Assembly (NCBI GenBank): GCA_021771815.1
Contig: JAETOE010000024.1
Location: 1 to 55,876, forward strand
Direction of reading: 5' to 3'
Origin: Roseburia hominis
Lineage (GTDB): Bacteria > Bacillota > Clostridia > Lachnospirales > Lachnospiraceae
DNA: 55,876 bases
Below the pieces are notes generated by a model. That model had not been told where the DNA came from. It was given only the letters and a program-made list of their open reading frames with translations, and made no database searches. Each line of letters opens with the position of its first letter. The first letter of the stretch is position 1. A program made the translations under genes and the position numbers. Shown one piece after another: positions 7,901-16,337 of the stretch.

Positions 7901-8991
7901 GCATTTCCCTGATTCGCGATCGACTCGTTAATTCCGTTCAACTGTGCGATCAGCATGTCAAGCTGCGCCTGCTGCTCCGGGGTAAGCTGCGCACCCGGAA
8001 GCTGATCCGCCGGCACATCCGGAAACTGATCCGCCGGCACATCCGGAAGCTGGTCTGTCGGTACATCCGGAATACCTCCCGAACCGATAAGACTCTGCAA
8101 AGCATCAATCTGCTGCTGTATAGCAATGCCGTCGTTGTATAACTGCTGCAGCATCGGTATCGCTTTCTCCAGAACCGCCTTCGCCTGCGTCATCATCATA
8201 AGATTCGTGCGAAGCTCCGACTCCCCCACATATGCCTGCAGCTTTCCGTTCTCGACCTCGTTCTGTGCTCCGGAAAGCTGCTCTGCAAGCGCGTCCTTTC
8301 CGTCATCCAGCTTCTTCTTGCCGTTTTCGATCTCTTCTGACGCATCATCCAGCTCCTGCTGCGCCTCCTCGAACTGCTCGTCGATCGCGGCAAGGATTTT
8401 CTCGTTCAGAGCATCGATCTTCTCCTGATTCATCGTCACCTGAATCGACTCTTCAAGCGCTCCTGTAGCCGTTACAGAGGCAACTCCCTCCACGCTTTCC
8501 AGCGCAGGCGATAATTCATTCTCAACATACGAGGACACCTCGGACTGATCCATTCCGTCCACATCGACGGACGCTATCATGACCGGCATCATGTCAGGAT
8601 CGATCTGCATGATCATCGGCGTGCCGACGCTGTCCTTAAAGCTTCCTTCCAACTGATCGAGCTTCTGCTGTATCTCAATAAGAAGCGAATCCATGTTTGC
8701 ATTCTGCTCATATTCCAGAATGACCATCGAATAGTTGTCATACGACACGGAACTGATATTTTTAATATTGGACGTCGTCGCCATCGCCGCTTCAATCGGC
8801 GCCGTCACATCCGTCTCCACTTCCTCCGGGCTTGCGCCGACGTCCATTGTAACTACCAGTGCGTAGGGCAGGTTCATGTCCGGCAGCAGATCCGTCGTCA
8901 TTCTTGTAAACGATACAACGCCCAGCACAATGACCAGTATGACTCCTACGATAATCGTATATGGTTTCTTTACACTGAATTTTGAAATCAA
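4987..8991 (-). CDS. RND-family (AcrB/SwrC-like) exporter with a long coiled-coil insertion
   Basis: A proton-driven membrane exporter of about 1334 residues. It has the RND layout: N-terminal membrane helix (near residues 15-30), porter domain, a block of helices with a GIGMLVDNSIVVIEN motif, a second porter half, and a final block with AGIIVNNGIVLVDYIN. It is roughly 280 residues longer than typical AcrB-like proteins because residues 200-465 are an Ala/Gln/Glu-rich coiled coil containing a short PDVPxDQ repeat; a second, acidic insertion lies near residue 1060. The start is placed at TTG 8991 (ISKFSVKKPY) since GGAGGAG sits six bases upstream; the GTG at 9006 lacks a site. No membrane-fusion protein is encoded nearby. 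Lipid, peptide or drug export is possible; substrate unknown. Confidence 0.85.
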   Translation of the reverse strand: MISKFSVKKPYTIIVGVILVIVLGVVSFTRMTTDLLPDMNLPYALVVTMDVGASPEEVETDVTAPIEAAMATTSNIKNISSVSYDNYSMVILEYEQNANMDSLLIEIQQKLDQLEGSFKDSVGTPMIMQIDPDMMPVMIASVDVDGMDQSEVSSYVENELSPALESVEGVASVTATGALEESIQVTMNQEKIDALNEKILAAIDEQFEEAQQELDDASEEIENGKKKLDDGKDALAEQLSGAQNEVENGKLQAYVGESELRTNLMMMTQAKAVLEKAIPMLQQLYNDGIAIQQQIDALQSLIGSGGIPDVPTDQLPDVPADQFPDVPADQLPGAQLTPEQQAQLDMLIAQLNGINESIANQGNALESVGIKVYTLDDIPRAIGDMTTMLAQINTGIATMQAAQTQVADGKTALDEASLKLSQSQMEGLLQMSEASAQLADAENQLAMGQTQLDTAKESAEDSADLDAILSVDMLGNLLVAQNFSMPAGYVGEGDDQYMIRVGDKLESMDELENVVLLDMGLDGIEPIRLCDVATVEMVDDADESYSKVNGNPAVMLSIEKQTGYSTGDVTKRAQEKFASLEKENEALHMAVLMNQGIYIDIIVQSVVQNMVFGALLAVIVLILFLKDIKPTLVIACSIPLSVIFAIVLMYFTDISLNIISLSGLALGIGMLVDNSIVVIENIYRLRNEGYSIRKAAVEGAGSVTGAIIASTLTTVCVFAPIIFTEGITRQLFVDIALTIAFTLTASLIVALTFVPMMAAGVLKNTKEVKHDFFEKVQDAYGRFLSQALRHKPVVFIAVIVLLVTSALAAFSKGFSFMDMDMETDQLTVTVAAREDEVLTFEELCDLSDEVVERISDIEGIETIGAMAGGSSLMSMGGSTQSVTMYLLLDENSDVTSDEITTQIRERTEDLACQVGTDSSASDMSAFLGSGITVEIKGSDLNKLQEIAGQVAEIVEAEEGTVDVDDGLDDTTPAVTIHVDKDKAAEYGMTTAQVFQLVYAKMASQTSPTTISTDLKDYEVFVQSEDQAGVTLEDIRNLTFTYEDKMSQMSGDDEEEDDSDAETDEEKNGSDAKSTEENGEDADDEEDDGIEEIPLTEIATFEEGNSLNAISRDSQTRYVNVTAGIDADHNVTLVSNSLKDALAGIELPEGYSISMAGEDEMINDAMQQLYLMLLLAVIFIYLIMVAQFQSFLSPFIIMFTIPLAFTGGLFALFFTGKEVSVVAMIGFVMLAGIIVNNGIVLVDYINQLRREGMGKKEAIVESARTRLRPVLMTALTTILSMSTMALGIGDGSEMMQPMAIVTEGGLVYGTLLTLIVVPCIYDAFNRDKSMVEEEL
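7995..8066 (-). repeat. In-frame 24-bp tandem repeat, three units, inside the RND gene
   Basis: Three units with an exact 24-bp period (starting CCGGAA at 7995, 8019 and 8043, with a fourth beginning at 8067). They encode an eight-residue unit of the form DVPADQLP in the linker between the two arms of the coiled coil. Copy number may vary between strains. Confidence 0.85.
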
Positions 8992-9020
8992 TGCTTTCTC
9001 CTCCACTCGTTTTTCATCGT

Positions 9021-9071
9021 CCGACTGGTCGGTCGGTGTTTTTAGTTTACACTTTCTGATATAAAAATCAA
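9021..9071 (-). promoter_or_regulatory. Promoter and TetR-type operator of the RND-tetR operon
   Basis: TTGATT (9066-9071) and TAAACT (9044-9049) are 16 bp apart on the minus strand. Just downstream, 9021-9036 holds the inverted repeat CCGAC-TG-GTCGG followed by another TCGG, the type of palindrome bound by TetR-family proteins. It covers the predicted transcription start, a position suited to repression. Confidence 0.65.
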
Positions 9072-9123
9072 GATTTTCCCATGAATTTATATATTTTTTA
9101 GAAGTGACAGCTTTTAGACAACG

Positions 9124-9153
9124 CTTGAACCAATTTGTTCAAGTGTCTATACT
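9124..9153 (+). promoter_or_regulatory. Promoter of the sigma-factor operon, with embedded inverted repeat
   Basis: TTGAAC (9125-9130), 17-bp spacer, TATACT (9148-9153): a strong SigA-type promoter. The -35 box is one arm of a perfect inverted repeat CTTGAAC-N6-GTTCAAG (9124-9143), a candidate operator. The leader is over 100 nt long and holds a second imperfect repeat at about 9233-9251 before the GGAGG site. Confidence 0.65.
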
Positions 9154-9274
9154 ATAATAAAGAAACTGATAACATAATTGGACAAATACAACTTTATAAA
9201 AACCTTATAAAAATAAAAATTTTCTGTCACACAGGCAAGAGAGTCTTGTCTAATTAAGTAGGAGGTAAAAATCT

Positions 9275-10126
9275 ATGGATAAAAAAACGAATGAAGAATT
9301 ACAGGCTCTCATTGACAAAGCCACGGCAGGGGATAAAAAAGCGCTTGAAACACTTTTCACAAGTGTGCAGGATATTGTATTCAATTTATCCTTACGGATG
9401 CTCGGCACATTTGCAGATGCAGAGGACGCCACACAGGACATTTTGCTGAAAATGATTACGCATCTGTCTTCTTTCAAAGGTGACAGTTCGCTTACAACAT
9501 GGGTATTCAGCATTGCTGTTAATCACCTGAAAAATTACAAAAAGCATATGTTTGCCCACTATCCGTTGAGTTTTGAGTATTATGGAAATGACATAGAAAA
9601 CGGGAAAATACAGGATATACCGGATTTAACGCAAAGCGTGGAAAAAGATATCTTGGCAGAGGAACTAAAAATGTCTTGTACCAATGTGATGCTGCAATGC
9701 CTTGATACGGAAAGCAGATGTATCTTCATACTGGGTACAATGTTTAAGGTTGACAGCCGGATTGCAGGGGATCTTTTAGAAATGACCCCGGAAACGTATC
9801 GGCAACGTCTTTCCCGGATACGCAAAAAAATGGCAGATTTTCTTGGGCAGTATTGCGGAGAATATGGCTGTGGAAAATGCAGATGTAAAGACAGAGTGAA
9901 TTATGCAATCCAAAACCACAGGCTCAACCCACTGCAACTGGATTATACGGCAGCCTCGGAAATTCCTATTAAGACCATACTTGATGTGAAAAGCGCTATG
10001 GAAGATATTGACGATTTATCACAGGATTTTTCGTTCTGTAAGCCTTATAGGTCTCCCGAACGCACGAAACATCTGATACAGGAATTTTTAGATTCCACCC
10101 AGTTTTCCATTATTCAGAATTCGTAA
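9275..10126 (+). CDS. ECF-type sigma factor with Cys-rich C-terminal extension
   Basis: A 283-residue RNA polymerase sigma factor. Region 2 lies at about residues 25-90 (DAEDATQDILLKM, then TWVFSIAVNHLKNY) and region 4 at 125-190, with a helix-turn-helix ending TYRQRLSRIRKKM. After region 4 a segment with four closely spaced Cys (194, 199, 202, 204; CGEYGCGKCRC) and about 75 further residues follows; ordinary ECF factors stop near residue 190. The Cys cluster suggests a metal or redox sensor built into the protein. No anti-sigma gene is adjacent. It starts with ATG after TAGGAGG and shares an operon with the DUF2461 gene 15 bp downstream. Confidence 0.85.
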   Translation: MDKKTNEELQALIDKATAGDKKALETLFTSVQDIVFNLSLRMLGTFADAEDATQDILLKMITHLSSFKGDSSLTTWVFSIAVNHLKNYKKHMFAHYPLSFEYYGNDIENGKIQDIPDLTQSVEKDILAEELKMSCTNVMLQCLDTESRCIFILGTMFKVDSRIAGDLLEMTPETYRQRLSRIRKKMADFLGQYCGEYGCGKCRCKDRVNYAIQNHRLNPLQLDYTAASEIPIKTILDVKSAMEDIDDLSQDFSFCKPYRSPERTKHLIQEFLDSTQFSIIQNS

Positions 10127-10141
10127 AGGAGATGACAGATT

Positions 10142-10825
10142 ATGAATCCAACGTTAATTGTAGATTATTTGTCGGCATTGAGCATGAATAACAGCCGTGA
10201 ATGGTATCATGCAAACAAGGAAGATTACAAAAATGCAAATGCTGCATTTGAAGAACTGCTGCAGGCTTTGATGTTAGAAATTGGAAGGTTTGACAGCAGT
10301 ATTTTACATAACAGTCCGAAAGACCTTACGTTTAAGATTGTGAGGGATACGCGTTTCAGCCATGACAAATCACCTTATAACCCTGCATTCCGTGCCCATA
10401 TTTCCTCTAAGGGCAAGTTACCTGTTCCTGTTGGATATTACCTTATGATAAAACCAGATAATCACTCTTTCTTAGGCGGCGGGTTGTTTGCGGATATGTT
10501 CAAAGATGCAACAACGATGATACGGGATTATATTGTCCAAAATGGAGAAGAATGGGAAACGATTATCCATGAGCCGGAATTTGAAAAACATTTCACGGTT
10601 CAGGGAACAGCATTAAAGAATGTTCCTGCGGGATACGAGAAAGAACATCCGCAAGCGGAATATCTGAAATTCAAAAGCTGGTATCTGGAATATCCGATAA
10701 AGGATGAAGAATTGAATGACGCAGAGACATTTCTTGCAAAGGCATCAGAAATTTTTCGAATCATGAAACCATTTAACGACTATTTGAACAAAGCACTTGC
10801 GGGATTTCAGATGCCGACAAGGTAA
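10142..10825 (+). CDS. DUF2461 (TIGR02453) family protein
   Basis: A 227-residue cytoplasmic protein. The pattern NNSREWYHANKEDYKNA near the N-terminus, RDTRFSHDKSPYNPAFRAHIS in the middle and GGGLFADM after it are hallmarks of the DUF2461 family, whose biochemical function is not established. It follows the sigma factor after 15 bp with its own GGAG site, so the two are very likely cotranscribed. No signal peptide or membrane helix is seen. Confidence 0.85.
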   Translation: MNPTLIVDYLSALSMNNSREWYHANKEDYKNANAAFEELLQALMLEIGRFDSSILHNSPKDLTFKIVRDTRFSHDKSPYNPAFRAHISSKGKLPVPVGYYLMIKPDNHSFLGGGLFADMFKDATTMIRDYIVQNGEEWETIIHEPEFEKHFTVQGTALKNVPAGYEKEHPQAEYLKFKSWYLEYPIKDEELNDAETFLAKASEIFRIMKPFNDYLNKALAGFQMPTR

Positions 10826-10920
10826 CAAAATACCGGGAAAACGAAGATTCCCCACAGGCGGGACATCGCTCTGTCATCTAACTTGATGATAGGGCGACCG
10901 CCCCGTCCTCTCCTTATCTC

Positions 10921-11058
10921 TTACGCATCCTCGCCTTCTTCATCGTCGACGATTCCCGCAACCGCGCCCGACACTGCTGACACCACTGCGATTACGGTAA
11001 CGATTACGACCAACAAAAGCAATACGCCTAAAAAAATCAATAACCCACTCTCTGTCAT
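10921..11058 (-). CDS. Small single-helix membrane protein (45 residues)
   Basis: Reading the minus strand from an ATG at 11058 gives MTESGLLIFLGVLLLLVVIV and then a continuation of the hydrophobic stretch, ending in an acidic tail (VDDEEGEDA). The pattern is a single membrane helix of about 25 residues with a charged cytoplasmic tail. AGGAG lies about ten bases upstream. A candidate promoter is TATACT (11102-11107) with a weak TTTCCA (11125-11130) 17 bp away. It lies downstream of, and on the same strand as, the c-di-GMP phosphodiesterase gene, so it could be its last operon member or be transcribed alone. No family recognised. Confidence 0.6.
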   Translation of the reverse strand: MTESGLLIFLGVLLLLVVIVTVIAVVSAVSGAVAGIVDDEEGEDA

Positions 11059-11149
11059 ATCCACTCATCTCCTAAATTCAGACTTTCCAACTGATAGTCC
11101 CAGTATAACACACAGCCCTTTTTCTGGAAAGCTTTTTCCGAAAAACATT

Positions 11150-12826
11150 CTACGCTGTCTCTTCCCCGAAGAACTTCCTGTTAAATTCCGCTCTGCTGCA
11201 AGGTCTTCCGAACAAAAATCCCTGAATATAATCCGGCTCCGCCTCTCTCGCCTTCGCAAGTTCCTCCTTTGTCTCAATTCCCTCCATGCATACATGAAGT
11301 CCGAGACTGTGCGCCATATCGACCGTATGCACCAGCAGACGATACTCATATTCACGACTCAACGCTTTCACCATAAAAGAGCGGTCCATCTTAATATATG
11401 CAGGCTGCAGGTCGCTTAAACAGTGCAAATTTGAATATCCGGTTCCAAAGTCATCCAGCGCAAGAAGAATACCGTAATCCTTCAACCCATTCCACACCTT
11501 ATCAAAATGCATACTTTCTTCCAGATAACCGCTCTCCGTCAATTCAATGCAAACGCTCGACGGTCTCACACCGAACTCCTCGATAATTCCCTTGATATCG
11601 GAAAGCACCCGGCTCTTTAACACCTGCACATAGGACAGATTCACATTCACCTTGAACTCCGGCAGATACTTCTGCCACTCTTTACAGGCATCAACCGCCT
11701 GACGGAGCGCCCACCTTCCGACCGGAATAATCAGACCGGATTCCTCAAGAATCGGAATGAACTCACCCGGGGACACCATTCTGTCATTCTCTCCGTGAAA
11801 ACGCAGCAGCGCCTCTGCGCCGGAAAGTCTGCCGTCCGACGCGCCAACAAGGGGCTGAAAGTATACTTCAAAGCCTTCAAAGTCATGGTTTACCGCATGA
11901 TGCAGCACGCGCAGCAACTGCCGCCCCTTAAGATATGTTTCATACTCTTTCGCGTCGAACACATGACAACTGTTCTTCCCCTGCTTCTTCGCCTGACCGA
12001 GTGCAAATTCAGACATCTTCATCGCGCTCTCATACGAATCTTCAATACATCTGTTATCGACAATTCCGCCCGAAACCGTATAGACTGCCTTATACTTATT
12101 CTCCTCAATAAAATCTAATATCGAAAGCTTGATATTCCGGTAAAGTTCTCTTGCATCTTCAATGGTCCCTCCCACGAAATCGACCACGGCAAATTCATCC
12201 GCAACGATCCGAAACAGCTTCTGTCCTGACCGAATATTTCTCTCAATGCACTGCGCCGTCTTTCTTAAGATATAATCTCCGTATTCATTTCCGTGACTCT
12301 CATTAATATCCCGAAACTCGTCAAGCCCCAGCCGCAACAGGAAACCATCCGGCAGATTCGGCACATAATTCGCATAATAGATACCGAGACTGAACTCGCC
12401 GAGCAGTCCGCTGACATTATCCGCTTTCTGCTTTGCTCCGATCTCGTTGATACATCCCACCAGATAATGCGGCGTTCCGTCGGGGTCGTTCAACACTCTG
12501 CCCCGGCAGTTGATCCAGATCGGCTCCCTATCATGTCCTATCCAACGGTAGTGAAGATTGTGGAACGTCTTCTTCCCCTGTCCCAAAAGCTCCAGCTCTA
12601 CCAAAAGCATATCGAGGTCTTCCGGATACACGAACTGTTTGTGCACCTTTTCAACTTCATGAAAGTGATCGGACGGAAGCAGGAAACGATTCACCGCTCC
12701 AGGTGAGATCTGATAGTAATCCTCCTTAAAATCACATACATAGAGATAATCATCCATACAGGGACTAAACAGTCCCACCATATCGATCATCTGCTCTGTC
12801 GTAAATTTCGCAATCTTCGCTGTCAT
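11150..12826 (-). CDS. c-di-GMP phosphodiesterase: PAS-like, degenerate GGDEF, EAL
   Basis: A 558-residue cytoplasmic protein. Residues 1-130 resemble a PAS sensor. The GGDEF domain has VADEF in place of GGDEF, so it should not make c-di-GMP, although it may bind GTP. The EAL domain is complete: AEALLRF, NLSYVQV, ELTES, DDFGTGYSNL, IKMDRSF, EGIE and QGFLFG are all present, so hydrolysis of c-di-GMP to pGpG is expected. The ATG at 12826 follows GGGGGTGG at a good distance; the in-frame ATG seven codons upstream has no site. No partner signalling gene is adjacent. Confidence 0.88.
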   Translation of the reverse strand: MTAKIAKFTTEQMIDMVGLFSPCMDDYLYVCDFKEDYYQISPGAVNRFLLPSDHFHEVEKVHKQFVYPEDLDMLLVELELLGQGKKTFHNLHYRWIGHDREPIWINCRGRVLNDPDGTPHYLVGCINEIGAKQKADNVSGLLGEFSLGIYYANYVPNLPDGFLLRLGLDEFRDINESHGNEYGDYILRKTAQCIERNIRSGQKLFRIVADEFAVVDFVGGTIEDARELYRNIKLSILDFIEENKYKAVYTVSGGIVDNRCIEDSYESAMKMSEFALGQAKKQGKNSCHVFDAKEYETYLKGRQLLRVLHHAVNHDFEGFEVYFQPLVGASDGRLSGAEALLRFHGENDRMVSPGEFIPILEESGLIIPVGRWALRQAVDACKEWQKYLPEFKVNVNLSYVQVLKSRVLSDIKGIIEEFGVRPSSVCIELTESGYLEESMHFDKVWNGLKDYGILLALDDFGTGYSNLHCLSDLQPAYIKMDRSFMVKALSREYEYRLLVHTVDMAHSLGLHVCMEGIETKEELAKAREAEPDYIQGFLFGRPCSRAEFNRKFFGEETA

Positions 12827-12914
12827 GTTTCCACCCCCAACTCGCACTAATGTCCTATCTTTGATAGTACTGAATTTTCAGAAAAATGTCAATCTCTTCC
12901 CGGTTTTTTCACAA

Positions 12915-12967
12915 AGCAAAAGCAGAGCCGCCGTTTTGCGATTTTTCAATCGTCAAAACGGCAGCTC
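12915..12967 (-). terminator. Terminator at the end of the sugar ABC operon
   Basis: A 14-bp stem (GAGCTGCCGTTTTG with CAAAACGGCGGCTC, one wobble) followed by a T-rich tract on the minus strand, 23 bp after the second permease gene. Confidence 0.85.
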
Positions 12968-12989
12968 CTCTCTTAATACCTATAGAGCC

Positions 12990-13862
12990 TTAGCCTTTTA
13001 CTGCTCCGGCAACCATACCTTTGATAATCTGTTTGCTGAATATAAAGTACAAAATTACGATCGGCGCCATTGTCACCAGCATTGCCGCCATAATCTTCGG
13101 ATAATCCGACGCGAACTGACCCTTAAACATGGTCATTGCGAGCGGTACCGTCTGGAGTCTGACATCCTTGATCAATACGAGTGCGAAGGAAAACTCATTC
13201 CAGCAGGAGAACGTCTGGATAATTGCAATCGTCACAAGTATCGGCTTAGCAACCGGCATAATAATACTGAAAAGCGTTCTTGTAAAAGAGCTTCCGTCAA
13301 TCGCCGCCGCTTCCTCCAGTTCTACCGGAACGGACTTGATAAATCCTTCCACCAGAAACACTGCGATCGGCAGCCCAAACGCGACATATGGAATAATCAG
13401 CGTGAACCATTGGTTTCCAAGTCCGGTCTTATTGAACACTACATAAATCGGTACAAGCAGGGAATGTACCGGAATCAGCATACCCATCAGAAATATCAGA
13501 TAAAGCAGCCTGTTTCCCTTGAAGTTAATTCTCGCTAAGATATATCCCACGATAAAGCCAAACAATACGATAAAGAAAATGGAAAGCGCCGTGGTACGGA
13601 TACTTGCCAACATGGACTGTGCAATATGATAGTCCTTATTTGTCAAAATCTTCTGATAATTGCTGAGCGTAGGATCCGTGGGAAGTCCCATAATATCTGC
13701 ATTAAATACACGTTTTTCTTTCAGAGAAGAATAAAACATCCACACAAGCGGGAAAATACATGTTGCAGAAAAAATAATCATAATCGCATTCAGGAAAAAT
13801 GCAAGTACGCCTGTTTTCGCTTTTTCAGCCGGCGTTCTTCCGCTTTTGACGTTCGCTGCCAT
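12990..13862 (-). CDS. Sugar ABC transporter permease, MalG type
   Basis: A 290-residue inner permease of the CUT1 carbohydrate family with about six membrane helices. The cytoplasmic EAA loop that docks the ATPase is visible (EEAAAIDGSSFTRTLFSIIMP). It overlaps closely with the preceding permease gene (stop at 13864, start at 13862), so translation is coupled. No ATPase is encoded in this cluster; like many Firmicute CUT1 systems it probably uses a shared MsmX/MsiK-type ATPase from elsewhere. Given the adjacent cellobiose phosphorylase, cellobiose or cellodextrins are the likely cargo (inference). Confidence 0.9.
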   Translation of the reverse strand: MAANVKSGRTPAEKAKTGVLAFFLNAIMIIFSATCIFPLVWMFYSSLKEKRVFNADIMGLPTDPTLSNYQKILTNKDYHIAQSMLASIRTTALSIFFIVLFGFIVGYILARINFKGNRLLYLIFLMGMLIPVHSLLVPIYVVFNKTGLGNQWFTLIIPYVAFGLPIAVFLVEGFIKSVPVELEEAAAIDGSSFTRTLFSIIMPVAKPILVTIAIIQTFSCWNEFSFALVLIKDVRLQTVPLAMTMFKGQFASDYPKIMAAMLVTMAPIVILYFIFSKQIIKGMVAGAVKG

Positions 13863-13863
13863 A

Positions 13864-14760
13864 CTACTCTACCCCCTTATCACGCATTAACCAGTTCACA
13901 AGCTTCTGGCTGCCTCCGATTACGATCAGACTGACAATAAAGATTCCGACAGAAACAGCGCTGCCGTATCCCATATTCATCTGTGCGAAGGAAATCTTGT
14001 AGCCATACATCGCCATAACCATAGAGGATGTACCAGGTCCGCCCTCTGTCATCGTATAGATGTGGTCGAAGGCTTTCATGTTTCCGGCTACACAGAGTGT
14101 AATACATACAAGCAATGTATTCTTAATAAGAGGCAGTGTAATATGTATCGCTTTCTGGAACGCGCTCGCACCGTCGATCTCCGCACTCTCAAAGATCTCC
14201 GTATCCACGGAAGCGATTGCGGACAGCAGAATTACCATATAATAACCGATATACTGCCAGATCAGCGGAATCGCTACCAGAAACATGACCAGTTTGGGAT
14301 TGTTCAGCCATACCTGCACTTTATCACCGTTTCCGGTCGCCTCCAATATCCAATTCAAAATACCTCTTTTATAGTCATAAATCATCATCCCGATAAAACC
14401 AATACATACCGCCGAAATCGTGCTCGGGAAGAAACCGAATGTTCTATGGATTCCCTTTAACTTGACAAGCTTTGAATTTAAAATCAATACAAAAATAAAT
14501 GCGATGCCTACCTGACCGATGATACAGGCAACTACCAGATAAATATTATGACCAAATGACTGCCAGAAGGTTCCGTCTTTTAGCAATGTAATATAATTTT
14601 CGATTCCGATAAATGTCTTGTTCGGACCACCCTTCCACTCAAAAAAGCTGTAAAATACCGCCGTTACAAGAGGCACGAATACGGAAAAAACATACCAGAT
14701 TACAGGAATGCAAAGATATAATGCGATTGTCCGCGCCTTAGGCTTAATTGCTTTCAGCAT
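13864..14760 (-). CDS. Sugar ABC transporter permease, MalF type
   Basis: A 298-residue CUT1 permease with six predicted membrane helices and the EAA-loop sequence ESAEIDGASAFQKAIHITLP. It pairs with the MalG-type permease immediately downstream. A stable hairpin lies between this gene and the solute-binding protein gene upstream, so the permeases are probably expressed at a lower level than the binding protein. It begins with ATG after GGAGGAGG. Confidence 0.9.
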   Translation of the reverse strand: MLKAIKPKARTIALYLCIPVIWYVFSVFVPLVTAVFYSFFEWKGGPNKTFIGIENYITLLKDGTFWQSFGHNIYLVVACIIGQVGIAFIFVLILNSKLVKLKGIHRTFGFFPSTISAVCIGFIGMMIYDYKRGILNWILEATGNGDKVQVWLNNPKLVMFLVAIPLIWQYIGYYMVILLSAIASVDTEIFESAEIDGASAFQKAIHITLPLIKNTLLVCITLCVAGNMKAFDHIYTMTEGGPGTSSMVMAMYGYKISFAQMNMGYGSAVSVGIFIVSLIVIGGSQKLVNWLMRDKGVE

Positions 14761-14790
14761 ACAACACCAACCTCCTCCAAAAATCTAATT

Positions 14791-14834
14791 TAAAACGGGA
14801 ATCCCGTCCGGCTCAAATGGACGAGACCCCCGTT
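14791..14834 (-). terminator. Attenuator hairpin between binding-protein and permease genes
   Basis: On the minus strand AACGGG and TCTCGTCC pair with GGACGGGA and CCCGTT, followed by a short T run. It sits in the 117-bp gap after the solute-binding gene. Such hairpins give partial termination and protect the upstream message, which allows more binding protein than permease. Confidence 0.65.
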
Positions 14835-14877
14835 ATTCTTGCAAAAACTATTCAGCTAACCATATGTACGGCGCCAT

Positions 14878-16314
14878 TTAATAGTTCTCCTCGTATGCCG
14901 CCTGCGTATCAGCCGCTACCGTTGCCGGATCTGTATCACCGTTGAGCATATCCTGAAGCTCTGTATTAAATACATCCCATACTGCACTGCTTACGTATGA
15001 GTCATAAATCTCAACTGCAGTGGTGTCTACATAAGAGAAGTTGTAGAAATCCTGTGTAACCTGATCGAATCCGCTTAAATCTACATCATCAACTGCGGTA
15101 AGTCCGCCAAGAGCATACTTCTCAGCTACGAAGTTCGCAAAATCAGGACCTGTCAGTTTGTAAATCAGATCGATTGCTGCCGCAAGCTTCTCAGGATCTT
15201 CCGCTACCTTAGCGTTGATTGCCATACCATAGCCCATACCGATGTTCTGCATGTTGCTCTCTTTTGCGCCGTCAACTGACGGGAAGGTTGCAAAACCGAT
15301 ATTGTTGTACTTCTCCTCATCGCCCTCTAACAGAGTTGCCATGATGTAAGAAACATCCCAGTTACCGCCGATAAATGCCGCCGCATCTCCAGCAATGTAG
15401 TACTCACGTGCATCCTCGTTGGTGACTGCGTTAAAATCTGCGTTGAATACACCGGAGTTAAATGCTTCCTGTGCAAAGGTAAGCGCGTCTACGAATTCCT
15501 GATCTGTGAATGCTGCGCCACCCTTGTCGATGATGGACTGGAACCAGTCTTTTCCGGTAAACATTGTACCAACCGTCGACATGAAGTCGGAGTTCGCCTG
15601 CCACTTTCCGCCGTTACCGAAAGCGATGGTGTCGATGCCCTGCCCGGAGAAGTAATCCTTCGCTGCAAGAACCTCATCCCATGTAGTCGGGAACTGATCA
15701 TAGCCTGCATCCTTCCACATCTGCTTGTCATAGATCACTACGGTACATGTACCGCCTGTCAGGGCCGGAAGACCGTAAATCTTGCCGTCTGCATCCTTGA
15801 ACGGTGTAAAAAATTCTTCTTTGTAATCAGCCGCATACGGTGATTCGTTCACAATATCTGTCAGATCAAGTACCAGACCCTGCTCTGCCCATGCCTTTGT
15901 GTTCATACCCTGAAGTAAAAATACATCCGGAAGGTCATCTGCCGCTGCCAGTGTAGCGATCTGTGTCTTGTACTCATCGTTTGCAAGTACATTCTCAACA
16001 AGGTTGATATTCGGATTTGCCTCTTTCCACTCTGCGATCATCGTACGGAAGCCGTCCGAACCGCCGTTTCCTTCCGACTCCTCGGATGTTGAATAGTGCA
16101 TGATATTCAGATCACCTGTGTAGGTAAGACCTGAGCCTGCATCTGCCGCACCTGCGTCTCCCTCATCCGCTGCCGCTTCGGTCGCCGGTGCTGCTGCGCC
16201 CCCATCTGTCGATGCATTTGCATCTGCCGCCGTGCCATCTGTTCCGCCACAGCCTGCTACCATTGTTGCTACCATAGATACACATAAAAGTGCACTTACG
16301 ATTTTCTTCTTCAT
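14878..16314 (-). CDS. Extracellular sugar-binding lipoprotein of a CUT1 ABC importer
   Basis: A 478-residue solute-binding protein of the family 1 (MalE-like) group. A signal peptide ends at the lipobox VAGC (Cys22), followed by a low-complexity Ala/Gly/Asp/Thr linker of about 40 residues and the folded domain (NIMHYST, later [20 protein letters not shown] and [10 protein letters not shown]). It delivers sugar to the MalF/MalG permeases downstream. Start ATG follows GGAGGAGG. It lies 38 bp after the lacI gene in the same operon. Cellobiose or cellodextrin specificity is inferred from the divergent phosphorylase. Confidence 0.9.
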   Translation of the reverse strand: MKKKIVSALLCVSMVATMVAGCGGTDGTAADANASTDGGAAAPATEAAADEGDAGAADAGSGLTYTGDLNIMHYSTSEESEGNGGSDGFRTMIAEWKEANPNINLVENVLANDEYKTQIATLAAADDLPDVFLLQGMNTKAWAEQGLVLDLTDIVNESPYAADYKEEFFTPFKDADGKIYGLPALTGGTCTVVIYDKQMWKDAGYDQFPTTWDEVLAAKDYFSGQGIDTIAFGNGGKWQANSDFMSTVGTMFTGKDWFQSIIDKGGAAFTDQEFVDALTFAQEAFNSGVFNADFNAVTNEDAREYYIAGDAAAFIGGNWDVSYIMATLLEGDEEKYNNIGFATFPSVDGAKESNMQNIGMGYGMAINAKVAEDPEKLAAAIDLIYKLTGPDFANFVAEKYALGGLTAVDDVDLSGFDQVTQDFYNFSYVDTTAVEIYDSYVSSAVWDVFNTELQDMLNGDTDPATVAADTQAAYEENY

Positions 16315-16337
16315 AGAAAATCCTCCTCCTTTAATAT

